From positions 2,568,501 to 2,632,500 of the forward strand of contig NC_009437.1 in the NCBI RefSeq assembly GCF_000016545.1: a stretch of 64,000 nt of DNA. Direction: 5' to 3'. The notes beneath the pieces were generated by a model. The model worked only from the letters and a program-made list of their open reading frames with translations, made no database searches and was not told the DNA's origin. Position numbers and translations under genes: made by a program. Shown here in pieces: positions 54,994 to 63,491 of the stretch. This stretch comes from Caldicellulosiruptor saccharolyticus DSM 8903 (GTDB lineage Bacteria > Bacillota > Thermoanaerobacteria > Caldicellulosiruptorales > Caldicellulosiruptoraceae). Positions within the stretch are counted from its first letter, which is position 1; each line of letters starts with the position of its first letter.

Positions 54994-56331
54994 TTACTTA
55001 ACTGTTTGAGATTTTATTACAAAGTCACCATATGCTGCCGTGCCATGTTCTGTAACATCCAGACCTTCTATCTCTTCCTCTTCAGAGACTCTCAAACCAA
55101 CTGTGAGTTTGATTATTGCAAAGAGGATAAAGGCTGTTATTGTAGTCCATATAAATGTTGAAGCAACACCTGCAAGCTGAACTAAAAATTGCTTTATACC
55201 ACCGCCATAGAAAAGTCCTCCATCTGTTGCAAAAAGACCAACCATCAGTGTACCAAACGCACCACATACGCCATGCACTGAGATTGCACCGACTGGGTCA
55301 TCAATTTTGAGCTTTTTGTCAATGAACTCAACAGCGACAACTACAAGTATTCCTGCAAGACCACCAATAATTGCTGCACCCCAAGCGTTAACTGATGCAC
55401 AGCCTGCTGTAATTGCAACAAGACCAGCCAAAGCACCGTTTAGTGTCATACTAACGTCTGGTTTTTTGTACTTTAGCCATGTATATATCATTGCTAAGTT
55501 TGCACCCATCGCAGCTGCCAAGTTGGTATTGACAGCAATATCGCCAATTTTGTCGTTCATACTTGAAAGAGTAGAACCTGGGTTAAATCCAAACCAGCCA
55601 AACCACAAGATAAATGTGCCAAGTGCTGCTAAAGTTATGCTATGGCCTGGGATAGCATTGACCTTGCCATCTTTTGTGTATTTTCCTATTCTCGGTCCAA
55701 GCATTGCGGCACCTATCAGTGCACTCCAGCCACCAACAGAATGTACAACAGTAGAACCTGCAAAGTCGATAAATCCAAGCTTGCTAAGCCAGCCGCCGCC
55801 CCATGCCCAGTGACCTACAACAGGATATATTATGAATGAAATAACTGCGCTGTAGATACAGTAAGCAATGAACTTTGTTCGCTCAGCCATAGCACCAGAG
55901 ACAATCGTTGCGGCTGTTGCCGCAAATACTGTCTGGAACATCAAGAATGATGTAAGAGGAATTGAAAGCCCTAAATGTTTGAATGAGTCGCTCAAGAAAA
56001 ATCCTGACGTTCCTATAAAACCACCAGCGTCTTTGCCAAACATGAATGCAAACCCGAACAACCAAAAAATTACAGAGCCTATTGCAAAGTCCATTAGGTT
56101 TTTCATAACAATGTTGCTTGCATTTTTTGCTCTTGTAAAGCCTGCTTCAACCATTGCAAACCCTGCTTGCATGAAGAAGACTAAAAATGCTGTAATAAGC
56201 ACCCACACATTGTCAATTGCTGTTGCAACCTTTTCAGGTGTAATCTGGTCAGCTTTTGCTGTGCTAAATCCTAATATCAAAGCAAGGATTAAAAGTACAA
56301 TACCAAGCAGGATTTTAAAACTTCTATTCAT
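54994..56331 (-). CDS. amtB: Ammonium transporter AmtB
   Basis: A 445-residue ammonium channel with an N-terminal signal-like segment and eleven helices. Landmarks: F-M-Q-A-G-F-A-M-V-E-A-G, conserved A-E-R-T-K-F near the S1 site, and the pore His pair in V-V-H-S-V-G-G and I-S-V-H-G-V-C-G-A-F-G. The C-terminal tail (D-V-T-E-H-G-T-A-A-Y) is the GlnK contact region. First gene of the nitrogen array. Confidence 0.96.
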   Translation of the reverse strand: MNRSFKILLGIVLLILALILGFSTAKADQITPEKVATAIDNVWVLITAFLVFFMQAGFAMVEAGFTRAKNASNIVMKNLMDFAIGSVIFWLFGFAFMFGKDAGGFIGTSGFFLSDSFKHLGLSIPLTSFLMFQTVFAATAATIVSGAMAERTKFIAYCIYSAVISFIIYPVVGHWAWGGGWLSKLGFIDFAGSTVVHSVGGWSALIGAAMLGPRIGKYTKDGKVNAIPGHSITLAALGTFILWFGWFGFNPGSTLSSMNDKIGDIAVNTNLAAAMGANLAMIYTWLKYKKPDVSMTLNGALAGLVAITAGCASVNAWGAAIIGGLAGILVVVAVEFIDKKLKIDDPVGAISVHGVCGAFGTLMVGLFATDGGLFYGGGIKQFLVQLAGVASTFIWTTITAFILFAIIKLTVGLRVSEEEEIEGLDVTEHGTAAYGDFVIKSQTVK

Positions 56332-56547
56332 TTTTAACCCTCCTTATTTAATTGAAAGTTGATTTGAATTTGAAAAGCACTTTTTAACACCTCCCTGCGC
56401 CCCTCTTTGCAGAAATAAACTTATGTGGTATAATAAAAAAGCTGCGTTAAAGAAAAAAGTAAAGGAAAAAACATTGCAAATGGGTTGTGTGCAGAGTATT
56501 ATCCCATATGGGGTAAAAGAAGTATTGAGTAAATTGCGGTGCTAAAT
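56332..56547 (-). promoter_or_regulatory. amtB upstream region
   Basis: The Shine-Dalgarno and start of amtB are preceded (minus strand) by AGAGGGGCGCAGGGAGG (complement of 56388-56404), whose first 11 bases also occur, in opposite orientation to transcription, within the 83-bp nif leader repeat. A possible -10 TATTAT lies near 56428-56433 with no good -35. No ORF is present. Confidence 0.4.
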
Positions 56548-56592
56548 AAAAAAGGCAAAGGCAACCTCTTGAAAGGCGCCTTTGCCTTTCTT
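56548..56592 (-). terminator. Terminator-like hairpin upstream of amtB
   Basis: On the minus strand GGCAAAGGC and GCCTTTGCC close a stem of about 13 bp with a small loop, followed by TTTTTTATTT. No minus-strand gene ends just before it, so it may be a leader attenuator of amtB rather than an end-of-operon terminator. It closely resembles the hairpin at 34362-34407. Confidence 0.65.
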
Positions 56593-56945
56593 TCTTTATT
56601 CTCTTTGTTTACTCTCATTATATTCTTCATTTTGCAATTTGTCAATACTAAACTTGCATTTTAATTTTTATAAAGTTTTCGAGGTAATTTTTAATTGTTT
56701 TGGTTACAGTATATAAAAAGTAATTTATATTTGTACAATTTGTGTTTCGCTAACTAAACCTTACAATACTCTATTTGTCAATTACTGCCTGATAACAAAT
56801 ACGCACAACATAACCTGAGATAAGTTTTTTAGAACTAAATTAAAATTTAATTCAAGCAAATACGTTTGTGTTATAATGATTGCAGAAGAAAAAACAAAAA
56901 AGTAGCCAGTTTTGATGGATATGGAAGTATTAGACCCTGAAGGAT
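56593..56945. other. AT-rich intergenic region with a possible relic
   Basis: Mostly non-coding. Near 56920-56970 a frame reading M-D-M-E-V-L-D-P-E-G-Y-E-K-G-N-S-F-D-E-S runs into the next gene's sequence in another frame; it may be the relic of a neighbouring coding sequence. Nothing else is recognisable. Confidence 0.35.
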
Positions 56946-57287
56946 ATGAAAAAGGAAATAGCTTTGATGAAAGCGTACACTATCGGCAGACGACCAACAT
57001 TCAGAGATTATATTGATTTATATTTTCTACTTAAAAAAGGTATTGTAACTTTAGAATATATCTTAGAGAAGGCACCCCAGAAATTTGTAATAGAGGGTGA
57101 ACCAGTTTTTTCAAAGAAATTATTCTTAGAACAGCTTATATATACAGAAGATATAATTGATAAAGAAACAGCATTAATCTCTGTAATTGGTGAAGCACCA
57201 AATGTAGATGAAATAGAAAGTTTTTTAACTTTGCAAGCTAAAACAGCAATTGAAAAGTATATAAAGAAAAGAAATATGCTACTGTGA
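56946..57287 (+). pseudogene. C-terminal remnant of an AbiEii/AbiGii-type nucleotidyltransferase toxin
   Basis: A 113-codon frame, K-A-Y-T-I-G-R-R-P-T-F-R-D-Y-I-D-L-Y-F-L-L-K-K-G, matches the C-terminal region of AbiEii-type proteins (R-x-x-x-R-D-x-x-D-L-Y). The N-terminal nucleotidyltransferase motif (G-S with D-x-D) that would lie about 100 residues earlier is absent, and no good ribosome binding site precedes the ATG. So it is a truncated relic of an abortive-infection/toxin gene. It overlaps the next gene by 4 nt. Confidence 0.6.
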
Positions 57288-57622
57288 AACTTCCTGAGGA
57301 TTTTAAAATTTTATTCAAAAATTATAACTTTGAAATGTTAGACACAGAAAAACACAAAGAATTAATAATAAAGACAGTATTAGCAAAAGGGGATTGGGAA
57401 CATATTGAAAAACTTTTTACTTTTTATAGCTTCACCGAAATAAAAGATGTATTCTTAAAAGACTTCTATGGTGTTAAAGAACTTCCTATACCTACAATTT
57501 ACCTTTGGGGAAGTATATTTCTTGATGAAAAAGAGTATTGGAAATATAGAAATATGAGAAATAAGATGAACTTGGTAGAAAAATGGAAACAGACAAGAAA
57601 GATACACAACACTACCAAGTGA
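57284..57622 (+). CDS. Small hypothetical protein, DUF6922-like
   Basis: A 112-residue soluble protein beginning with a GTG overlapping the preceding stop. It has I-I-K-T-V-L-A-K-G-D-W-E-H-I-E-K-L and V-F-L-K-D-F-Y-G-V-K-E-L-P followed by L-W-G-S-I-F-L, a pattern I associate with DUF6922 proteins found beside nucleotidyltransferase toxins, where they may be the antitoxin partner. The C-terminus lies within a few bases of the neighbouring transposable element. Confidence 0.55.
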   Translation: MKLPEDFKILFKNYNFEMLDTEKHKELIIKTVLAKGDWEHIEKLFTFYSFTEIKDVFLKDFYGVKELPIPTIYLWGSIFLDEKEYWKYRNMRNKMNLVEKWKQTRKIHNTTK

Positions 57623-58975
57623 ACTACCATCCACCTGAAGAGGTGGAGGCTTCGCGAGAAGTTTGGCAGCATCTTAAGCTACCCTTATTCTCACAGGGTG
57701 GTTCACACACCCACTACCGGTTATCTGCTCTACTACAGACTCACCGGCTACCTTTGTAAGTATATTTACCGCACCATTTATATCCGCATTCACTACATAT
57801 CCACAATCCTTGCATACATACAATCCTCTGTATCTTCTGCTGCTTTTGCTGACCTTCCCGCATCTGCTGCATCTTTGCGAAGTAAAACTTTCGTCCACTT
57901 CCATATACCTTATGCCATAATACATACACTTTGATTTTAGCTTCCTCTTGAACTTATCATACGGTATCCCCACAAAATTTTGATTGTTTATAGCCCCAAG
58001 CTCTATCCCCTGCTTTATACCTTTCATTCTGCCAACAACTACTGTAGATATCTGATTGTTCAAACAGTGCTTGATTATTAAACTCACAGCCTGATTCAAA
58101 AAGTTGTCAATTATATGCTGTCTTTTGCGAGAAATCTGAGCAAGTTTTCTGCCACATTTTATCCCCTGCTTGCTGTAGATTGACTGAAGTCTTGCCCTTT
58201 GTTTGTTGTACCACCGGTTGACTGATTTTAGAAACCTGCCCTCTATCAAAAAGGCAGTCCCGATGGTATCAACCACCGCCGCAAAATTGTCAAGCCCTAA
58301 GTCTATCCCTAAATATCTGCTCAAATCAAAAACTTTAAATTGCTGCTTCTCTTCATACACATACTCAATCTCAAACCATCTACCATTAAATCTTGGTATT
58401 ATCCTGACTTCCTTAATTTTCTTACCCAAAACCGTAGCTGGCAGGTCAAAATACAGGTATCTTACACCAAACTCTTTTGCAAAACTCCTGCCAAGACTCA
58501 ATCGTACTTTTTTATCTTCTATTTTGAACTGGTCCTTGGGAAAAACTATCTGATACATCCCATCCTTCGGCAGGTATTTTGGCATTGAAACTTTTTCTTC
58601 TACTTTTCCTTCTTTTTTGGCTCTCAAAAGACCTAGAAAAGATTTAAAAGATTCATTTACTGAAATAAGTGTTTGCTGGGCAACCTGCGATGGCAAAAGC
58701 CTGTAGTTTTCGTTCTCTTTCACAAGATGATATACACTTTCATATCGCAGATATTCCTGAGCTTTAAAGTAGTGTTGCCTTATATGATACAGGGCATAGT
58801 TGTATAAGTTTTTTGAAAAGTGGCAAAGTTGACGAAGCAGTCTGTATGTTTGTTTATCACATCTTATATGATTTTTCTGTGTTTTGTACATTTAGCATCA
58901 CCCTAAGAATATTATATCATATTATTAGCAATTCATCTCCATCTTGTAGAAGATGGAGTCTTCTTGCTTTATTCT
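57615..58975 (-). mobile_element. TnpB-only IS200/IS605-type element
   Basis: One tnpB gene with hairpins at both ends: CTCCATCTT/AAGATGGAG (58937-58958) before the gene and CCACCT/AGGTGG (57631-57646) after it. Single-strand hairpins near the ends are the hallmark of IS200/IS605 elements, which do not make target duplications. No tnpA Y1-transposase gene is present, so it is non-autonomous. The exact ends are approximate. The region just past the tnpB stop is where the guide (omega) RNA would be encoded. Confidence 0.7.
57674..58891 (-). CDS. tnpB: TnpB-family RNA-guided nuclease (IS605 OrfB)
   Basis: A 405-residue protein: N-terminal helical/wedge region, RuvC-I Asp197 in L-G-I-D-L-G-L-D-N, zinc finger C-S-R-C ... 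C-K-D-C (341-363), and RuvC-III Asp370 in N-A-D-I-N-G-A. The usual RuvC-II Glu (V-x-E-D/N-L) is replaced by Gly in V-V-V-G-R-M-K-G (about 284-291), while Glu334 in V-D-E-S-F-T-S-Q-R could take its place, as in described TnpB lineages with a rearranged site. Length is normal and intact. Role: guided DNA cleavage that keeps the element in the genome. Confidence 0.9.
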   Translation of the reverse strand: MYKTQKNHIRCDKQTYRLLRQLCHFSKNLYNYALYHIRQHYFKAQEYLRYESVYHLVKENENYRLLPSQVAQQTLISVNESFKSFLGLLRAKKEGKVEEKVSMPKYLPKDGMYQIVFPKDQFKIEDKKVRLSLGRSFAKEFGVRYLYFDLPATVLGKKIKEVRIIPRFNGRWFEIEYVYEEKQQFKVFDLSRYLGIDLGLDNFAAVVDTIGTAFLIEGRFLKSVNRWYNKQRARLQSIYSKQGIKCGRKLAQISRKRQHIIDNFLNQAVSLIIKHCLNNQISTVVVGRMKGIKQGIELGAINNQNFVGIPYDKFKRKLKSKCMYYGIRYMEVDESFTSQRCSRCGKVSKSSRRYRGLYVCKDCGYVVNADINGAVNILTKVAGESVVEQITGSGCVNHPVRIRVA

Positions 58976-58995
58976 TGATAAATATTTGGGGAGCT

Positions 58996-59601
58996 CTAAA
59001 TATTATTGATATGTTCTTTTTGAGCAATTAGCAGGAACATCTCACTGCTATCAATATTGCAAATGATATTTAGTTCTGCTTTTTGGCACATGTCTATGAT
59101 TTCATTCATCGGCGGCAGAAAATGATTCTTTACTGGTTCAGGAAGGTCTTTATGAAGGCTATTTATTCTATCTCTTGACTGTGAATGAGCAATTGCAAGC
59201 TTGCCACCTTCTTTTAGCATCTGAGAAAACTTTTTTACTGCCATTTCTTTGTCTTCTATATGGGGAAAGACTGAGTAGCATATGATAGCATCAAAGTATT
59301 CCTTGAAAGAAAGGTCTACAACATCGCAACAAACAAAATCTACATTTTCTATATCTTTGTACTTTTCTTCTGCTCTTTCAATCATCTTCTTTGAAATGTC
59401 CACCCCGAGATAGCTTCCTTGCTGCCCGACAAATTTTAAAATATATTCTATCAAAACTCCTGTGCCACATCCAACATCTAAAACCTTATCACCCTTTTTG
59501 AGCTGGATTTTTTCTATTATTTCATTTACCTTTTGAGGGTCATGCCATGCAATTTCATCCCACTTTTCTGCAAGCATGTCAAAATATCTCTGTACATCCA
59601 T
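58996..59601 (-). CDS. Class I SAM-dependent methyltransferase
   Basis: A 201-residue methyltransferase: motif I V-L-D-V-G-C-G-T-G-V-L (about 40-50), motif II V-D-I-S-K-K-M-I, motif III D-F-V-C-C-D-V and post-motif F-D-A-I-I-C-Y-S-V-F-P-H-I. UbiE/methyltransf_11-like; small-molecule substrate unknown. It precedes the TnpB element and is downstream of the decarboxylase operon terminator. Confidence 0.85.
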   Translation of the reverse strand: MDVQRYFDMLAEKWDEIAWHDPQKVNEIIEKIQLKKGDKVLDVGCGTGVLIEYILKFVGQQGSYLGVDISKKMIERAEEKYKDIENVDFVCCDVVDLSFKEYFDAIICYSVFPHIEDKEMAVKKFSQMLKEGGKLAIAHSQSRDRINSLHKDLPEPVKNHFLPPMNEIIDMCQKAELNIICNIDSSEMFLLIAQKEHINNI

Positions 59602-59654
59602 GTTTGTTTTTCACCTCTTTCTTAATAAGATTTTTGAAAAAATTTGCATGAGAC

Positions 59655-59712
59655 AAAAAGCAAAAGCCCACAAAAGGAAAATTCGAGATGCTTCTTCCCT
59701 TCGTGGGCTTTG
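59655..59712 (-). terminator. Terminator of the decarboxylase operon
   Basis: AAAGCCCAC and GTGGGCTTT (outer arms about 59663-59671 and 59703-59711) close a long hairpin, followed on the minus strand by TGCTTTTTG. Confidence 0.75.
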
Positions 59713-59804
59713 TTATTCTATATTGTTTTTTTAGCTACTATTAAAATATATTATCAGATTTTCTTTTTAATGAAAACTTTTTAATAGTATAAAACTCTTT
59801 TTGA

Positions 59805-60941
59805 TTATTTAAACAAGGTCAAGAGCACACCTGCTGCAACTGCAGAGCCTATAACCCCTGCAACGTTTGGACCCATTGCGTGCATGAGTAAAAAGTTTGA
59901 CGGGTTCTCCTTTTGCCCAACAACTTGAGAAACACGTGCTGCCATAGGAACAGCTGAAACACCTGCAGATCCAATTAGAGGATTGATTTTCCCACCAGAG
60001 AGTTTGTACATTATCTTGCCAAACACAACGCCACCAACTGTTGCAAATATGAATGCCAAAAGTCCCAAGAAGATTATCGCAAGTGTCTTTGGATTTAAAA
60101 ACCTGTCTGCACTTGCCGTTGCACCAACAGAAAGTCCTAAAAAGATTGTGATGATGTTAATAAGTGCATTCTGAGCAGTTTCTGAAAGTCTTTCAACAAC
60201 TCCACATTCTCTGAAAAGATTGCCAAGCATGAGCATACCAATCAGTGGTGCAACAGATGGTAAAAGCAGAGATACAATTATTGTCACAGCAATAGGGAAA
60301 ACTATCTTTTCAAGTTTTGAAACCTCTCGAAGCTGATCCATCTTGACCATGCGCTCTTCCTTTGTTGTCAAAAGCCTCATGATTGGCGGCTGGATAAGCG
60401 GAATTAGCGCCATGTAAGAATATGCAGCAATTGCAATAGCTCCAAGAAGGTGTGGTGCAAGCTTGGTGGTAAGGAAAATTGCAGTTGGACCATCAGCACC
60501 ACCAATTATGCCAATAGATGCTGCTTCCTGCGGTGTAAAGCCTATAAGAAGCGCCACCATAAAAGCAAAATAAATACCAAACTGGGCAGCAGCACCCAAA
60601 AACAAGCTGCTTGGCATTGCAATTAGTGGCCCAAAGTCTGTCATCGCCCCAACACCAAGAAAAATCAGTGGTGGATAAATGCCAAGCTTTACTCCTTGAT
60701 AAAGATAATAAACAAGCCCGCCCTTGTCTTGGCTTGACAAGAAAGAAAGTGGCAAGTTTGCAAGCATCATACCAAATGCAATAGGTAAAAGCAAAAGCGG
60801 TTCAAACTTTTTGCCAATTGCAAGGTACATCAAGACGCATGAAATCCCAAGCATAATAGCCTGACCTAAGGTTATCTTTGCAAAACCTGATGTTATGAGT
60901 ATGTCAGAGATTGCTTTTGTTATCATATTGAAAAATTCCAT
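59805..60941 (-). CDS. oadB: Sodium-translocating decarboxylase beta subunit
   Basis: A 378-residue integral membrane protein with about nine helices, catalysing decarboxylation of carboxybiotin coupled to sodium export. Signatures are [12 protein letters not shown] (Asp essential for Na+ coupling) and [11 protein letters not shown] in the C-terminal half. It follows the biotin carrier gene in the operon oadA-oadG-BCCP-oadB. Confidence 0.95.
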   Translation of the reverse strand: MEFFNMITKAISDILITSGFAKITLGQAIMLGISCVLMYLAIGKKFEPLLLLPIAFGMMLANLPLSFLSSQDKGGLVYYLYQGVKLGIYPPLIFLGVGAMTDFGPLIAMPSSLFLGAAAQFGIYFAFMVALLIGFTPQEAASIGIIGGADGPTAIFLTTKLAPHLLGAIAIAAYSYMALIPLIQPPIMRLLTTKEERMVKMDQLREVSKLEKIVFPIAVTIIVSLLLPSVAPLIGMLMLGNLFRECGVVERLSETAQNALINIITIFLGLSVGATASADRFLNPKTLAIIFLGLLAFIFATVGGVVFGKIMYKLSGGKINPLIGSAGVSAVPMAARVSQVVGQKENPSNFLLMHAMGPNVAGVIGSAVAAGVLLTLFK

Positions 60942-60966
60942 CTCTGCTTCTCCCCTTCTTTGGTAG

Positions 60967-61317
60967 TTACTTTAAGATTGCTAAAATATCACCACTTGCA
61001 ACCTGAGCTCCTTTTGATACAACTACCTTTTCAACAGTGCCATCTTCCGGTGACATAATCTCATTTTCCATCTTCATCGCCTCTAAGATAAAAAGAACAT
61101 CACCTTTTTTGACCTTTTGCCCCTCTTGGACATTCACAGCCAAGATTTTTCCTGGCATTGGCGCAGAAATCTTTATTCCTCCGGCTACTGCTTTGCCAAT
61201 CTCCTCTGCTGATACCTTTTTTGAAGTTTCATTAGCCTGTTTTGAACCATTGCCGTTTTCTACTCTTTCAACTTCAACCTCAAACTTCTTACCATTAACT
61301 GTTACAATATATTTCAT
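60967..61317 (-). CDS. Biotin carboxyl carrier protein of the decarboxylase
   Basis: A 116-residue protein. The C-terminal biotinyl domain has L-E-A-M-K-M-E-N-E with the biotinylated Lys, and P-M-P-G-K-I ahead of it. The N-terminus is [15 protein letters not shown] Lys/Asn/Ser linker joins them. It moves carboxybiotin between the carboxyltransferase and the membrane beta subunit. ATG 61317 follows GGAGGG. Confidence 0.92.
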   Translation of the reverse strand: MKYIVTVNGKKFEVEVERVENGNGSKQANETSKKVSAEEIGKAVAGGIKISAPMPGKILAVNVQEGQKVKKGDVLFILEAMKMENEIMSPEDGTVEKVVVSKGAQVASGDILAILK

Positions 61318-61364
61318 CTCAAAAATCACCCTCCGCAAAAATAAGTTTTATTTCAAAACATTTT

Positions 61365-61733
61365 TTACCTGTTAACAGGTTTTATTGATTTTATTTTTAG
61401 CTCAGAAAGTGGAATACTGGTGTCAAATGAAACTGCTGCCAAAATTGCCGCAACCTCTTCATCATCAGCGTCAATTACCAAAGCTTCACCTGAGACAAAA
61501 CCTGTTTTGTCGACAGGTTTGTACTCTTCTGTCTCATCTATGGTGAGATTTAAACCTTCATCAATACCACTTTCTTTTTGTGGCGCTTTTGCAATCCTTT
61601 GTAAAACTTTTGAAAGAAGGCTTATAATTAAGCTCAAAAGTGCCAAAACAGCAAAGACAATGAGCATTCCAATAATAGTGACTTCAAACCCTAAGATGAG
61701 CCTCTCACCCAGTGTATTGTAGTTGTAGTGCAT
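61365..61733 (-). CDS. Decarboxylase gamma (OadG-like) subunit
   Basis: A 122-residue protein with one N-terminal transmembrane helix (G-F-E-V-T-I-I-G-M-L-I-V-F-A-V-L-A-L-L) and an acidic C-terminal half (D-E-E-V-A-A-I-L-A-A-V). This is the OadG/MmdD plan; such subunits hold the complex together on the membrane. It lies between the alpha and carrier genes. Confidence 0.85.
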   Translation of the reverse strand: MHYNYNTLGERLILGFEVTIIGMLIVFAVLALLSLIISLLSKVLQRIAKAPQKESGIDEGLNLTIDETEEYKPVDKTGFVSGEALVIDADDEEVAAILAAVSFDTSIPLSELKIKSIKPVNR

Positions 61734-61754
61734 CTTTTCTCACCTTCTTAAAAC

Positions 61755-63149
61755 TTATGATTTTAAACCTTCAATTGTATACACAATCTTTCGCATCTGG
61801 GCGGTCTTCGGTTTACTTCTATTTTTCAAAAACTCTTCAGCAACCTGCGGGAAGAGAATGTAAGATAAAACATCCTCATCAGTCTTTGCAAAGTCTTTTA
61901 TCTGCTGTTTTGTCTTTTCGAAAATGGGCTCTAATGTGTCTGCAAACCTTCCTTCAATCGGCTTTTCGCTGCCAAGCACCTTTTTTACAAGCTCAGGATT
62001 TATCTCTCCAGGCGGTTTTCCATACTCTCCTTTTATATATGCCTTTATCTCTTTCAAAATCACCTTGTACCTCTCGCCAGCAAGGACATTTGCAGCAGCC
62101 TGTGTCCCAACCATCTGGCTCATTGGTGTGACAAGCGGTGGATAACCTAAATCCTCTCTTACCCTTGGTACCTCCATCAAAACTTCATCAAGCTTATCCA
62201 AAGCGTTTTGCTGCTTTAGCTGCGCAATAAGGTTTGAAAGCATCCCACCTGGAATCTGATAAATGAGTGCATCTGTATCTGTTGACAAAACAAAAGGATT
62301 AAGTAGCCCATTTTGGATAAACTTGTCTTTTACGGGCTTGAAAAAGTCGTTTATCTCTTTTAGTACCTTGCTATTTAGCCCTGTGTCAAGGCCCATTTGC
62401 TTTAGAGCATAGTTGAGTGTCTCTGTTGGTGGCTGTGATGTGCCTCCTGAAAAGCTCGAGATTGCTGTGTCAATACCATCAACTCCAGCTTCAACTGCTT
62501 TTAGGTATGTGAGAATTCCAAGCCCTGTTGTGGAGTGTGTGTGAAGGAAAACTGGTACCTTTACGTTTTCTTTTAGGGCTTTCACAAGATCATAAGCTTC
62601 TTTTGGGCTCATGATACCTGCCATGTCTTTTATGCAGATGGAGTGAACGCCCATATTTTCAAGGTCTTTGCCAATCTTTACGTACATCTCAAGATTGTGG
62701 ATTGGGCTTATAGTATACACAATTGTGCCCTGTGCATGACCACCTGCTTTGATTGTCTCATCAACAGCAACTTCAATGTTTCGCAGATCATTTAAAGCAT
62801 CAAATATCCTTATTATATCCATGCCATTTTCAATAGATTTTCGAACAAACATCCTCACAACATCGTCTGGGTAATGCTTGTAGCCCAAAAGGTTTTGACC
62901 ACGTAAAAGCATCTGAAGCTTTGTGTTTTTCACTTTTGATCTTATTTTTCGCAAGCGTTCCCAAGGGTCTTCATTTAAGTACCTAAGACATGAGTCAAAT
63001 GTTGCACCGCCCCAGCACTCAATTGAATAATACCCTGCAGAGTCTATCTTTTCTAAAATACCTTCAAAATCTTCTAAAGGCATCCTTGTTGCAATTAGTG
63101 ACTGCTGGGCATCCCTTAAAACGGTTTCTGTAATGAAAATTCTCTTCAT
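61755..63149 (-). CDS. oadA: Oxaloacetate/pyruvate carboxyltransferase alpha subunit
   Basis: A 464-residue TIM-barrel carboxyltransferase. Landmarks: I-T-E-T-V-L-R-D-A-Q-Q-S (metal Asp), G-G-A-T-F-D-S-C-L-R, R-G-Q-N-L-L-G-Y, K-D-M-A-G (essential Lys) and H-T-H-S-T-T-G (metal His). It lacks the fused biotinyl domain of classical OadA; that domain is the separate carrier gene, as in pyruvate carboxylase subunit B relatives. It decarboxylates oxaloacetate, driving sodium export. ATG 63149 follows GGGG. Confidence 0.93.
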   Translation of the reverse strand: MKRIFITETVLRDAQQSLIATRMPLEDFEGILEKIDSAGYYSIECWGGATFDSCLRYLNEDPWERLRKIRSKVKNTKLQMLLRGQNLLGYKHYPDDVVRMFVRKSIENGMDIIRIFDALNDLRNIEVAVDETIKAGGHAQGTIVYTISPIHNLEMYVKIGKDLENMGVHSICIKDMAGIMSPKEAYDLVKALKENVKVPVFLHTHSTTGLGILTYLKAVEAGVDGIDTAISSFSGGTSQPPTETLNYALKQMGLDTGLNSKVLKEINDFFKPVKDKFIQNGLLNPFVLSTDTDALIYQIPGGMLSNLIAQLKQQNALDKLDEVLMEVPRVREDLGYPPLVTPMSQMVGTQAAANVLAGERYKVILKEIKAYIKGEYGKPPGEINPELVKKVLGSEKPIEGRFADTLEPIFEKTKQQIKDFAKTDEDVLSYILFPQVAEEFLKNRSKPKTAQMRKIVYTIEGLKS

Positions 63150-63379
63150 TTTTTTCAACCCCTTCTACCACCTGCTTTGAATTTTGCTGCCAATTTTATT
63201 TTGGTCAATTTTTTAACAATAAGCGCACGGTATTTATTGTATCATCTTTACTTAAATTTTTCTACATTAAACCTTACAAACCTGTTTGTGAATATTTCAC
63301 ATTGATTGCTTTATATCTGTGCCTACTACTTCCAAAAACCTGGCAAGATTGTTATATATATGCATGGAAATCTACAAAA

Positions 63380-63422
63380 AATAAAAGCGCTTTGAGGCTA
63401 CCACCCCAAAACGCCTTTGTTT
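63380..63422 (-). terminator. Terminator after the Rpn-type gene
   Basis: On the minus strand GGCGTTTTGGGG and CCTCAAAGCGC form an imperfect stem followed by TTTTATTTTTT. It separates the Rpn-type gene from the oad operon; 63159-63379 otherwise holds only AT-rich leader sequence with a possible extended -10 (TGATACAAT, near 63236-63244). Confidence 0.65.
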
Positions 63423-63491
63423 TGGAGAATGTTTGAATTTGAATTTGTTGCTTTTATTATAACACAGATATTTACAAATAGCAAAGAAAAA

